Below, piece after piece: positions 1 to 11,075 of a stretch of DNA of 64,000 nt (position 1 is the stretch's first letter; each line of letters starts with the position of its first letter). The position numbers and the translations under genes are program-made. The DNA is from Monosporascus cannonballus (Eukaryota; Ascomycota; Sordariomycetes; Xylariales). The notes under the pieces are model-generated. The model saw only the letters and a program-made list of their open reading frames with translations, did not search any database and was not told the DNA's origin. Location of the stretch: the NCBI GenBank assembly GCA_004154925.1, contig QJNS01000007.1, forward strand, positions 62,001-126,000. The letters run 5' to 3'.

Positions 1-2782
1 TATTAAATCTGAGGATAGCATGAAGTTGGAAGACGAGATTAAACGCGAATACTATTAGATCGTTTAATCGAACATGGGGTGCCACAGGGCCCCAGCACTC
101 ATAATCCTCAACATGACACGGCGGAGTGAGTTTGAACGCGAGGTGGAAGCTCCGTACATAACTTAGGTAAACATATATGCGTTAGACCGACGGCATCACG
201 CTAGCAAAACGTTGTGGCTATGACGAGAGAGGGCCACGTAGTGACCACATGAAAACGGTAAAATAAGGCAAGTCAGTCTACTAAAACTTGACTGAAGGCA
301 ATCATTAGCTTATTTATATAGCAGCTGTTGCGTCGATGGTGCAAGCGTTTAATACTAGCTTATGGCGACGGCAGAGGTTTCTGGAAGGGTAATGTAAAAC
401 TAAGCAGACTTTATGTCAACGTCTCATATTTGCCTCCCGCGAGGTAACGAGAGCTTGTGTATTAATTCGTAAAACTTGAGTACATAGTAGACAAACTCCC
501 CCGAGATATTCTTTGCCGTTGACGACAGCATCCGTTTTGGTTAGGGTTCTATGAACACCGTATCAACGATATTCCCGTATCCGTATCGAAATCAGCTGAA
601 TCAAGACAAGTAACGGAGCAGGAGGTGATGGATCCCAACCAATCCAAGTTTGGAGACCAACAATTCCTCCAGCTGGTAATAGACATAAAGGTCTTCGGGT
701 ACTTAGCATTCATATGTTCAGGGTCATAGTAAAGTGCAATACCGCTCAACTACCGCGGGAAAATATGATAAGAAGCTTCATTGCCATATTCCATAGCACA
801 TACTATACAACAAAGGACGCAAAGGGAATCCTGCTGCAGTGTCTCGTACAAACGCTCCTTCTCACCGAACCCAGTTCGTGAGAAACCTCTCAAAATAGGA
901 TGCCCGCTTGCCTACTGCTATCAGCCATCCCATATCAAACTCAATCGGCCGAGCGGTTGTTTGGCAGAGCCTGGGGTCTGGGCGCCCAGCAGGGCAGTAG
1001 GTCTCTCTGGTACCGCCCTCTAGATCGAGGACCGTGCAGAACGCTCCATTACCGCCACCCTCGCCGACGAACTGTTCCCAAGAGATCTGTCAGTCTTCGT
1101 TATGTCACGAGATAAGGAAAAAGGGGGAGATGGTTCCGGACTGCACTGTGAATGCGCTTATGCCCTCTTCTGAAGTCAGGGGCCGACGGAACTTCAGAAC
1201 GGTGATATCTACCGCTTGCCAACCAAGTATAAGTCGTTGTGGCATACGGATACAATGTAAGGAATGCCGTTGTTTCCGATTGGAGCCTTGGGGCAAGTCA
1301 TATAACCGATGATTGATAGTTGGTCGTAACGTATAAAACGTGTTTCCGAATATGAAAATGATATCAATCTTCACAATCCTCTACTTGGTTACATCGCTGT
1401 CCAGATAAGAACTAAAACTGAGGAAATATTAACTTATCTCGAAAGTGCCAACAGTCTATCGTAGTTACGGGTACGAGTCGGAAGGTTCGAGTCGATTCGT
1501 AGGAGAATTGAGCAGAACGGAGCCATTACTTTCGACGTCATCTGACCACCATATCTTTTCTCGAGCTCTGCTTAGTGCTCCGATATAAGGCACCCAAAGG
1601 GACTCGGGCATTCGTCACAGGTTTTATATCCTATGGATCTTTGCTTGATACTGTTTTTATGATATTATAATCATTGGACCACACCATGATTAATGTTGCA
1701 GGCGACCTTTGGGTCGGCCATGGGGCCAACATTTTTATTATCATGTAGCACTGCTATACTGTCAAATCTAAATAGTGCCGAAAAATTCCGAGGTACGACT
1801 CTACAGCGGGACACTATTAGATCGAATATATACATGGAAACACATTTATATATACATTGGCAGGACATGCGTTACTTCAACATGTCTCTGAATAAAGTAC
1901 TCTTGATTCCACACCTGCCAACTATCTTGCTTTTTGCCCGGAAATTGAGCGAAGCGGGTTACAAGTGGCTCGGCTGAGCAGGGCAATACCTGTCGCCAAC
2001 CCCTTAACCGGTTCATCCAGTTCAAAATGCTCTAAAGTACTACTTCCGTACATTTGACCTTTCGCCTGACCGTGTTCATATCACCAAGTATCGATGATGT
2101 TGTAGAACATGAGCTTTGCCACATAATCCCCAACGACCCCCAGTCGCGTCCGTAGTCTTCAGCATCCGCTAGGGAAATGGTCTCCAGTGGGTCCATAATT
2201 TCAGCGCGAGTGGATATAAAAGGCTCAGGGCGGCTCTTGAGAATAAGGGTATCTCACGAGCCATTAACGATTTCGATAGCCGTCGGGGCCGTTGACGTCC
2301 AGCTGGAGTCGCCGTGTTGCTAGACTTCGACGAGGTCTCCTCCCCCGGCGTTGATCAAGCAAGAGACACTGCTTCGTGTCTGCTCCAGGGTATATCCACT
2401 GGGCTGTCTTTCTACTTCCCCCTTGATGACATTTTCACAATACGGCGTGCCGCATCGGATTGGGGGTTTATAGTACGCGGATATTGCGGGAGTAATGGCC
2501 GTCCCCTTGCCAGAAACTGCGAGACAGTAAGAAGTAACAATAGTTTTTCATATAGTTACCTGGCTAAAAGCTATCAATTGGCGAGGATAGCATGAGATCA
2601 GTGAATAAATCCGGTATGCCTACGTCACGGGGCGGCTTCGTATCCGTAAAGTCCCCGCCTTTACAGTCTACAAGCTGTCGTGTTATCCATGAACATGGCC
2701 CTAGGGCGGCCACTTACCGATCGCCCCATCATGAATTGGCGTAACTGGCGGAAAAGATCCTATAGATGGCGTAATGTTTGAG
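1..2782. other. Gene-free stretch of ordinary composition
   Basis: No reading frame here looks like a gene in any of the six frames. The longest open stretches are under 100 codons and have no recognisable motif or codon bias. Composition is balanced, unlike the AT-rich block at the other end of the window, and I see no transposon ends. The stretch lies downstream of the TATA-binding-protein gene, whose 3' UTR probably takes up its right edge. It may be intergenic DNA or hold a non-coding transcript; nothing in the sequence decides. Confidence 0.5.
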
Positions 2783-3680
2783 TTATATCTCGTTGTTCTC
2801 GGAACTGGCTGGCGGGGCGTTTCGGAATTCCAGCATGATTAGGAAAGACAATACAGATCTCGAGGTAGGCTGTAGTGCTTACCTTGGATGATCGGGTAGA
2901 TCATCTCCCAGGCTTGATCGATATCCTGTCGACGCTTGGCTCCGGTCAAGACTACCTTGCCTGCTGGCCGTTAGCCCCTTAAGTGCGAGATTCATTTTTT
3001 TTTTTTAAAAAAAAAGGTCTCACGAACCGCTGACAAACATGAGTATGACCATCTTGGGCCTGATCATCTTGTAGATCAAGCCGGGAAAAAGCTCTGGAAG
3101 CTGATTAACGTGATTTCATTGCCAACCCCAAGGCAGCGGTAGCGAGGCGATACGTACCAGGCTCGTAGGAGCTAAAGCCAGGATGATGGGACGCGAGACG
3201 CTCCAAGTGGATGGGAAACTGGACGTCGCATTTGGAGGTCATATTGTGCACCGTGTATTCAGTGAGCTTGGGCTCGTAGCCAAGCTTTTGGAGGGTGCGG
3301 CCGAACTTGCGCGCCGCAAGCCTCGAATCAGATTCGGATTTTGCGCCAGTCACCACCACCTTACCCGAGGCGAAAATCAGCGCAGTCGTCTTCGGCTCCT
3401 TGATGCGCATGATGACCGCGGAGAACCGTCTGGGGTTGTATTCGGCATTGCGGGCATGCATTGCTATCGTTTTTAGATCAAGTCGACACTGCACATTGAC
3501 CGTGGCCTGGATGTTCACGATCTCGGGCATGACACTATCACCTGAAATCCCGCCATCATCGTCTCCGCGAGGCTTGGAGGGCGCTGCCAAAGCCGCGGCT
3601 CCGCCGGGGAGCGCGTGGACGAAAGCCTGGGCCTGAAACGCAGTGAACGGTTGTGAAGCAAAGTCTTGGTTCCGGTCCAT
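2783..3680 (-). CDS. Divergent TATA-binding protein (TBP), four exons
   Basis: TBP binds the TATA element and nucleates pre-initiation complexes for all three nuclear RNA polymerases. Proposed exons: 3158-3680, 3028-3093, 2883-2960 and 2783-2829 (714 nt, 237 aa). Residues 1-50 are a variable N-terminus; 51-226 form the two-repeat saddle. The four DNA-intercalating phenylalanines of the family are present (F86, F103, F177, F194), as is the TFIIB-contact stretch SSYEPELFPGL (170-180). Introns 1 and 2 have GTACGT and GTTCGT donors. The last intron (2830-2882) has a GTAAGC donor and a CTAAT branch point but would end in GG to keep the conserved EFR tail (223-225). A canonical AG exists farther on (exon from 2810), but using it deletes that tail. 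The core departs from usual TBPs at many near-invariant sites, so this may be a paralogue rather than the sole TBP. Family call firm; splice model of the last exon uncertain. Confidence 0.85.
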
Positions 3681-5710
3681 CGTGATGGATACGCCCGCGA
3701 ATAATTGAAGGAGTACTTATCCAGAGTACAAAGAGTGTGGCAAGGGCACAGAAGGAATCGCAATCGCAGAAAAGGAATGCAATGGTGTTGAGAGATCGAG
3801 GCCCAGCTCGTGTGCAGGTTAGAATTGTGGTTACATATAGAAAAATCACGAGGGTAATCCGCATTTACGACAGAGTAAGTGAAGACTTTGCTATGGCATG
3901 GGCAATTGGTGTTTGCTTCTTTCCATTGTTCACATGTGTAGATTTGATATCCACCCACTTCCCTCCACCCCCGTCCCCTTTCCCCAACTAGCCTTTGACA
4001 TCTATCGACAGATGCGTCCCCTAAGATAGTCTACTCCCCTTGGGCCTACACTTCGAGGTGTGATAGTGGCGCTCACCGGCTGTGGAAATGTAGAGAGTAT
4101 TATAGGATACACTCCCGTGTCCAATTCTTCGAAGACTGAATGTGGCCACCGCGCGGTTAACTCTCTTCCATATGACCTATCTGGCCACATTCAATATAGG
4201 TTCATTCTTCAAGAATGCCCTATCATTTTACGTGTTTGATTGCACATGATAGAATTGTCGCTTTCCTCGGGATTGGGCTCGAGGTGGACGGCCAAGGCTC
4301 CCCCTAACCCAGGTACCCCTCGAGCAGACGACACAGTCCAGTTATCAACCTATGAATCCATCATTCACAGTATAATGAGGAATTCTCGGTGTTTCTGGAA
4401 CATAGCTAACCAGAGCAACGCCAGATATAATAGAAACCAGCTCGTCAGCCCCCTGGACGCCATGACACCGACGCATCGAATGACCGCGGAGGGTAGGCCG
4501 CCGATGGGAACCTCACAGCAGTTCCTAGCAGTGGCCTCAAGCGCCTCCGCGCCCTCTCTGTCCCAATGGCGAGGGCCAAATAAGAGGGGGGGGGGAGGGG
4601 GATGAAAATAAAGTCTCTACGATTATAGTAGCAATGCCCGAACTGCCTTAGGAGCCCAATGTTTTCGTTAAACACTGATCTGGGACGCTGCTCAATACGA
4701 AGCAACTGGTCACAACTTGCAGATCCGTCCCAGGAACCCGGCACTCTGTCGAGACGCGACCAACGGAATCCGAATAAGATGGCGAGAGGCCCAATTTACT
4801 ATGTAGAAATGTCGTGAAGTAACTTCATAGAGGGCATTGAAGAACAGACACATAGCTCGACATAGGGTTTGAAGTGTATCTCTACAACATGGGATGAGAA
4901 GCCTGAGAACCTCGACGACGATGAAGGGCAGCCTGAAGAGAAGAATAGGAAGCTAGGATTAGATCTATGCCATTCCCAGAGCGACAACGCCACCGTCGAC
5001 TGCACTACGTTTGTGTGCACTACAGGTTGAGATGCCTAGCGGGTGGCACACTCGCGGAGAGAGAGCAGCAGGTTTCCGTGCAGACAGCAGAGAGAGCCCG
5101 CGCAGCTCACAATGGGGCCGGGCTTCGACATCGCAACTCGGTAACCTAGAGGCGCCGTCTCCTACGTACAGACGACGCGGCGGCTGGCGGTCATGTTCCG
5201 AGTCTTGAGTGTCTTAACGAGCTTCCGCCCGTTGGCTAAGCATCTGTGACGGTGATGTCTCACAGATGAGCTTAGCCGGATTGGTTGTTGGGGAGGTGAC
5301 GGTACAAGCACCTGGCTGTAGGTCCTGTTGGAGCCCCTCAAACTCAAATATGAATATCGAGAGAAGGGAGACGTGCGAACTCTATCGCGATCACGGTTTC
5401 AAGGACTAGATTTTTAAAACCCTAATGCGGCAGTACATTCTGGAATGGTGGTAACGGTGGCAAATAGGCAATAACTTCTTGACTCAGAACTCTATGTGAG
5501 GAGAGGTGTTTCTGATTCGCCTAAAGAGCAGAGATACATCGCAATGTTCTGGCCATAAAAGGCCTTATGTGTTACAGCTAACCACCACCCTTTTCTTCTC
5601 GTGGTCCTTATGCGACCCCCTAACAAAGCACCATCCAATACTACGACCGAACTGGCACCGCCTCTTCTAATCGATACCACAAATCCAGATCGCAGCGCTG
5701 GACGGGCGAA
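3681..5710. other. Intergenic region between TBP and the PY-motif membrane protein
   Basis: This 2-kb divergent intergenic region holds the upstream sequences of the TBP gene (left) and the membrane-protein gene (right). I see no supported coding region. Short open stretches at 3737-3991 and 4240-4605 lack motifs and biased codons. A G-rich tract lies at about 4585-4602. The only clear structure is the hairpin at 5234-5277, listed separately. Confidence 0.5.
5234..5277. repeat. 16-bp hairpin with 2-nt bulge
   Basis: The left arm GGCTAAGCATCTGTGA (5234-5249) pairs perfectly with 5260-5277 except for two unpaired bases in the right arm. The loop is ten bases (5250-5259). It lies about 430 bp upstream of the membrane-protein start. 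It could be a structured non-coding RNA (milRNA-like precursor), a terminator-like RNA or a protein-binding palindrome; nothing more can be read from the sequence. Confidence 0.6.
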
Positions 5711-6487
5711 ATGGCCACCGAGAACCTACCTGACATCGTCTCCAGCGACCCTGCCTCTACAGCTGTTACTGCCGCTACCGGCCTCTACCACACGCCCCCT
5801 TCATCTGCGGGGCGTGTAGCATTCCGCGGCACATGCCCCTTCGGCGACTACCTCTGCTATTATCCTCTCTCAGATCACGCGGAGGACCTCCCCAAGTTCC
5901 TCGGCGGGATAATCAGCGTGGTCGTGATCGTCGCCCTGCTGATCTATGCCAGTGTCAAGCGCAGGCCTGGGCGCCGGCTACCGACGATGAATCCGCGCGA
6001 GGGCGCCGATACGGGTCGGGATATCCAGCGCAGGGCGGCGGCGCCACCACCGTACGAGTCCCCTGCGGGGATCGGTGATCGTGTCGTGGTGGATGGTTGT
6101 GGCCGAGATCCGACGGACATCGCCGTCGGAGACAGGCCGCCGAGTTACGGCACTACCCTCATCGCCGACGACGTTTCAAGCCATGATCCCCGGGATATCC
6201 ATCGGACTCCTGATAATTCTCCAGTTCTTGGTAACCCCCCCCGACTCCTAGGACCCCACATGTTTATATTCGCGACATTGTTCCACAAGCTTGTCTTCGG
6301 TAACAAGTTCACAGGACCCTCCTCGCGCATACTGGCAAACCCCCTTCCTACATTCATGCATCAGCCACTACTCGGGTTGGACGTGCCAGGCAGTGATCGC
6401 CATGGCTCGAGCCTTTCTTATCGTTATATTATACGTGTATTCTCCTCTTGGGCTCATCCAGAACAGCAGAGGGTTATTATTCCATAA
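5711..6487 (+). CDS. Single-pass membrane protein with two PY motifs
   Basis: I do not recognise a named family. The product is up to 258 aa. There is one strong hydrophobic segment at about residues 63-82, followed at once by a basic stop-transfer cluster KRRPGRR. The cytosolic tail carries PPPY (112-115) and PPSY (143-146). PY motifs are the usual ligands for WW domains of Rsp5/Nedd4 ubiquitin ligases, so an adaptor or ubiquitin-sorted membrane protein is a fair inference. No cleavable signal peptide is evident, and the two cysteines just before the membrane segment could pair. The last 70 or so codons, after a C-rich run at about 6234-6243, look less gene-like. A GT at about 6231 could be an intron donor, so the true C-terminus may differ. 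It converges on the TFIIIC gene at 6749. Confidence 0.5.
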   Translation: MATENLPDIVSSDPASTAVTAATGLYHTPPSSAGRVAFRGTCPFGDYLCYYPLSDHAEDLPKFLGGIISVVVIVALLIYASVKRRPGRRLPTMNPREGADTGRDIQRRAAAPPPYESPAGIGDRVVVDGCGRDPTDIAVGDRPPSYGTTLIADDVSSHDPRDIHRTPDNSPVLGNPPRLLGPHMFIFATLFHKLVFGNKFTGPSSRILANPLPTFMHQPLLGLDVPGSDRHGSSLSYRYIIRVFSSWAHPEQQRVIIP

Positions 6488-6748
6488 AATTATTATTATT
6501 CAACGATTCTTGAGTCGCAACCGTGCAAAAGAAGCCGGGACTCACTGGTCACGAGTACTCGATGCAATGTTGATATGTAGGGTGCTTGCTTTCCTTTCAT
6601 ACGTAGAAGATAGCGCTGTGCCTCATTTGATTTGCCGTGCGTGACCAGTCCCGTGGGTTATGATCGATATACTGTACCGTCGTGTAGGGATTTTCCATGG
6701 CATCAGCGGCCTCGCCAGGGGCCGGTGTAATCTAGTGATCATGACGGC

Positions 6749-9212
6749 CTAGTTGAAGAACTTCCCACCACAGCCACCGCACAGCTCGGGGGAGATTTCG
6801 CCAACGAGACCGCGGATGTCCTCCACATCGGAGGCCATAGCCAGCAGCTCGCCCAGCTTCAGACACTTGGAACCGCACACCGCGCACGTGTTCGAGACGC
6901 CCGGCGCCATGATAGGGATGCCCGTGGTCGCGCAGTTTTCTGTAAGGAGGCGAGGTCAGCTGATGGGGAACTCAGCTAGCAGATACAAACAGGATCATCC
7001 AGCCTTCCCGGATAGGCCGGCCGAAGAGAATAGACGTACCGAACACGTGTCCTTTCACACAACTGGAAGCCTTACCGTCGGGCGTAATCACCGTCCCGCA
7101 GAACGGACAGAGCCTCGACCGAGCGACCCCCGCAAACTTGCGCTTCAGCGGCGTATCCGTGGCGCGGTCCCCGGCGGACTCGATCCCGGGCACGGGAGGG
7201 CCGCCCCCGTACATCCACTCCCACATCCTGGCCTCGGTGCTCAAATTCGTGGTAGGCGCGGGCGAGTCATCTTTGCCTCCGGGGGCGACGTGTCGACCAA
7301 CCAGCACCTTGCACTTCGTCCCCCCGAATGTTATCCTGTCCGGCTTTAGGGTGCTCTGGGGAGTCACGAACACAGCCGTAACGCCCTTGCCGGGGCTCGA
7401 CGCCATGCCCCAGATGCGCATCCGCGTCGTGTGCACCTGGTCGGACGTGTCGAGACCGCGCATCCCCGCGATATCGTCGCCGTCTCCGTCTCCGTCTCCG
7501 GGGTCGTAGGCGGAGTCGCCGTCCAGATCGTCGTCGTCACTACCGTCCTCCCCCTGCTCAGCGTTCTCGTTCTCCGGGTTGTATATCATCTGGAAGGCCA
7601 GGGCGCGGGGGAGCTGGTGCTGTATCGACTGTTCGATCTCGGCCGCCCACCGCGGCTCGCGCTCGTGCGTCTCTGGGTCCGACGGGAGGGACAGATTCGC
7701 CTGGTGCCAGTTGTCGTTCTTGCTTGTTGCGCAGAGACGCACGAGGGTGAAGGCCGGAGTCGAGGTGGCCAGCGAAAGTGATGGGGGATAGATCACGAGG
7801 CCTTTGGAACAAATGAGACGAGCCGGAATGGCGGGTAATTTTAGAGGGGATCACGTACCCGTAATAGGATTTGAAATCTCGGCGCTATCTTCATGGATGG
7901 GATATGCAGTGTCGCACTCGTAGACCGAATGCTTCCGAGAAGCAGCTGTAGATGCACCGACGCCGAATGGTAGCTGGAATGCTTGTACCCGAGCAGGTGT
8001 TGCGACCAACCCACGGCAGACCTTCTCGTTATCAACCGTCCAGATCTGATGGTACAGTCAGCGGTGAGTTAGCCTCCAGTGGACGGTTGGCCGACGAACC
8101 CAGTCTTCCCACACGACGAATGCATCCGGCCCAAGAAACAGACATATCCCGCTCGAATCCACAGGAGCCACATCGACCTTGGGCGTTTCCATATGCCTCC
8201 AGGGTGTTTTGACCGTGACTTGTCTAAAGCCAACGTAGTTCTTCGCAACGTAAGAGATTATGCTGGATTTCGAGTTACCCTGATTCAACCAAGGGCTCCA
8301 GCTTATGGAGAATGACGACCCGCCTGTGGTATAATCCGGGTCTGTCGGCTAAGCCGAGATGTTAGTCAGACAAACCAGGGGAGCTGCTGGGTACATACGC
8401 ACGTCGAGCAATCGATGTGGCCCTTCAGCCAGGAACCTAGCGACTTCCTCTACCCGCCATTCTCCGGCATTGCCTGGCGCGGCTTCCGCCTTGTGTCGTG
8501 CTTGGACGGAAAGGACCACCACCTCGTTATCATGAGTGGCATACGCGAGCAGCGCTCCAGGGGCTCCGGTGTCCCTAGCCCACGCGAAGGCTGTGATGTG
8601 GTCATCACGCTCGACGGTCTCGTCGGCCCCTACGGTTGGGACATGCAGCGCGCCGCCCACGGCCCAAGGGGCAACCCAGGATCGCAGGGTCCTCGTGTTC
8701 CTGCCCTGGACTTTGAGAGACCCCATGCCGTCAGATGCGCTTTCGCAATACATGGTGATGGCACCACCGCTCGTCAGCACAGCAAGCACCGGGCGCTTCA
8801 TGCGGCCTAGTCCGCACGGCGACCATTCCAACGCGACGACGTGGTTTAGGGACCCGCCCATGCCGGTGATAGGGGCCGGGGTCAGAGTTGGATCGCTCTC
8901 GAACACTTGGAACTCCTGCCCTACAGCATCGAACAACGGCCGGTTCAGTTCCGGACGTCTTAGCTCAACGACCGGGAAGCGGAGGGCTACATCGTTGTAT
9001 TGACGGATGGACTCGTAGTTGGCCTGCAAAAATTTGGCCGAGGGGGGAATGAACTCCGGGAGGTAGATATAGACGGAGTCTTCACATCCAAGGGCCAATT
9101 CGGCATCAGGCGACCAGGCGACATTGTGGGTGGTCATAGGAACGGCAGATAGGCTGATAGACTCGAGTGTGACCTTTGTCCTGGGTTCCTTGGATGATGA
9201 CATGGTAGGCAT
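6749..9212 (-). CDS. Transcription factor IIIC 90-kDa-type subunit (WD-like plus zinc finger)
   Basis: This subunit of TFIIIC is involved in RNA polymerase III recruitment at tRNA and 5S genes (human GTF3C4, S. pombe Sfc9, yeast Tfc8 group). Exons: 8403-9212, 8100-8348, 7859-8045, 7040-7801 and 6939-6749 (2,199 nt, 732 aa). Junctions restore frame and motifs; the second exon begins with a WD-type segment (SISWSPWL). The N-terminal two thirds is a beta-propeller-like domain. An acidic Asp/Glu/Gly stretch lies near residues 490-525, coded by a GTCTCC-type microsatellite at about 7480-7505. The C-terminal zinc finger (about 646-732) shows CPFC, C-x3-GH, C-x-VC and CGGC cysteine pairs, as in the zf-TFIIIC domain. 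Introns are 54-100 nt; the 54-nt intron 8046-8099 uses a GTTCGT donor. The start at 9212 could instead be the Met three codons later. Confidence 0.9.
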
Positions 9213-9802
9213 ATTCCGGATGCACTAGGCGCGGCGAGATTTTAGAGTTGAGATATCACCGAACCCACAACAGGGACGAGGTGGAAATGAGAACCGGGTC
9301 TCGATCAACAAGAAAATTGGTGGAAATTAGGTCAAGGATGGATTACGATTGAGCGTGGCAGGTGAGATGCAGGGGCTTGGGTCGACTTGAGAAGGGGGAC
9401 ATGATGGCATGGGTGTGGTGTGGTATGGTAGTGCCGCTTGGAAGTCATCTGAAGGGCTCGACTGGCCGTGCAGGCATGGGGTCGATCATCTATCTCTACA
9501 GCCTGCGCGTCTTGCACTTGAAATGGCGCATCGACTGAAAATCGACGTCGGAGGTGGAAGTGAAGCTGAAGTAGGTAGGTAGCGGTTGGCGACGGTTGAA
9601 TAATTTTCGAGAAAGGCTAAACCCGCCAATTTTACTGATAATTGAGCTGCGCAGGGTCACGAATTTGCTGGCAAGCGCCCCCTTTTTAAGAGTTACCACT
9701 TGTATCATTCGAGACCAACCCACCAAGACCGGAACGCTTCTGGAAACTACACAATTATTCATTTCATTGCTACAGCTGTTACTTCAATATTCTTACTGGC
9801 CT
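9213..9802. other. Intergenic spacer, TFIIIC upstream and gpi8 downstream
   Basis: Both flanking genes are on the minus strand, so this 590-bp spacer holds the promoter of the TFIIIC gene and the 3' end of gpi8. I see no coding potential and no clear repeats. Confidence 0.5.
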
Positions 9803-11075
9803 TCATTTCTTCCCTGGTGATTCGAAATACGACCCTAGAGCCCACAGCGCCGTACAGCCAGCGAGTGCGCCTGCTCCTATAAGCTTCTTCATCCACCAAT
9901 CATCATCCGTAAGTGGTTTCGCCTGGTGTATCCGCCTCTTAGTCCGGTTCTGTTGCGATTCGGCCTCGGCTGGATTGGCCGTGCTGTTCTTTGCCGCAGC
10001 CTCCTCTTCCTCGGCCATCTTCGTCAGCGCTGCGATAGTCCTGCTCAGCGCCAGCATCTCCTCGTCGATAGTCGCATTCTTAAACCCATCGACTTCGACG
10101 TTCTGGACGTTCCCGAGGAAGTCCGTCAACAACCGGCTTCGTGCGGCCTCGGCGCCGCCCCGGAATAGATCGTACCGCACGCCGGCATCGGAGTGTATCT
10201 TGTCGTAGCTATAGCTATCGAAGAGGTCGCCAATAGTCTTCCTGCTGCTTAGATCTTTTACCTCGGACTCAAGGAACTCGAGGTTGTAGTATGTGTATCT
10301 GTCGATAACGGCGACTCCGACATCGTTATCGGCGTGGTGGGAATACGACGACTGATCGAGCTCCGAGGAGCCGGTGGCGATGATGTTGGGAGAGTAGAAC
10401 TTGCTGTACATAGTGTTTGCTTGACATGTATCGATCATGAACAGGATCTCATGGTATCTAGTCGGTCGCAAGGTTAGCCAGGCAGCCATCAACCATGGAT
10501 ACTGCCGCAGCGGCAGATCCGAGTAAGCCTTACCTCCTCTTCTCCCACATCTGCTCGAAGGCGTCGGCCAAGTCGAACGCGCCAATCTCCTCGGCGTCTT
10601 GGAACTTCAAGAACTCGTTGCCTCCGTGGCCGGTCATGTAGATGAAGATATTGCTGCGGTCGTCGGTCAGCAGCCTCTTGCTCCTGGGCATCTCGTCCCC
10701 GACGCGGTCGGTGAGCAGGCGGATAAAGTTCTCGACGGTGACCTCGTATCCGCGGTAGTCGACCTCGATGTTGTCGCCGTAGAGGTCAACGGCGCGGTCG
10801 GAGTTGCTGTAGACGGTGCCCGGGAAGGCGTTGCGCGGGTTGCAGGCCATGTCGTCGGGAAGCATGAGGATGATCTGGGAGTCCGGGATTCCGAGGCGCT
10901 TGACGGTGCGGTACATGGACAGCACGTTGGCTAGATGGCGGTAGTTGAACCAGAAGCGCGACGTGCCGACCAAGACGGCCCAGTTGCTGGTATGTTCGGC
11001 CGATACCAGAGGAACAGGTGCCAGCAGCGCCGATGCCAACAGCACCGGCAGCTGGAGTGCTCTCGACAGCTTCAT
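9803..11075 (-). CDS. gpi8: GPI-anchor transamidase catalytic subunit Gpi8 (PIG-K)
   Basis: Gpi8 is the C13-family cysteine protease of the ER GPI transamidase. It cleaves the C-terminal signal of precursors and joins the protein to the GPI anchor. Exons are 10534-11075 and 9803-10457 (1,197 nt, 398 aa), with a 76-nt intron (GTAAGG donor, ACTAG acceptor) splitting an Arg codon. I start at 11075 rather than 24 codons upstream because the first residues then form a signal peptide (about 1-26). The catalytic dyad is His150 in TGHGG and Cys192 in DTCQA. A single C-terminal membrane segment lies near residues 372-390, ending in a short tail with KK. Length and layout match fungal Gpi8. It is separated by about 1.5 kb from the divergently transcribed histidine-phosphatase gene. 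Confidence 0.95.

Noticed and set aside
1441..1510. Possible tRNA T arm (GGTTCGAGTC)
   Set aside because: The bases around it do not form the T stem, and no acceptor or anticodon arm can be found nearby.
2995..3015. Poly-T/poly-A run as an assembly artefact
   Set aside because: It lies wholly inside a TBP intron whose flanking exons join correctly, so no artefact is needed to explain it.
4240..4605. 121-codon open frame on the plus strand
   Set aside because: It ends in a run of G (poly-Gly) and has no motif or codon preference like the neighbouring genes.
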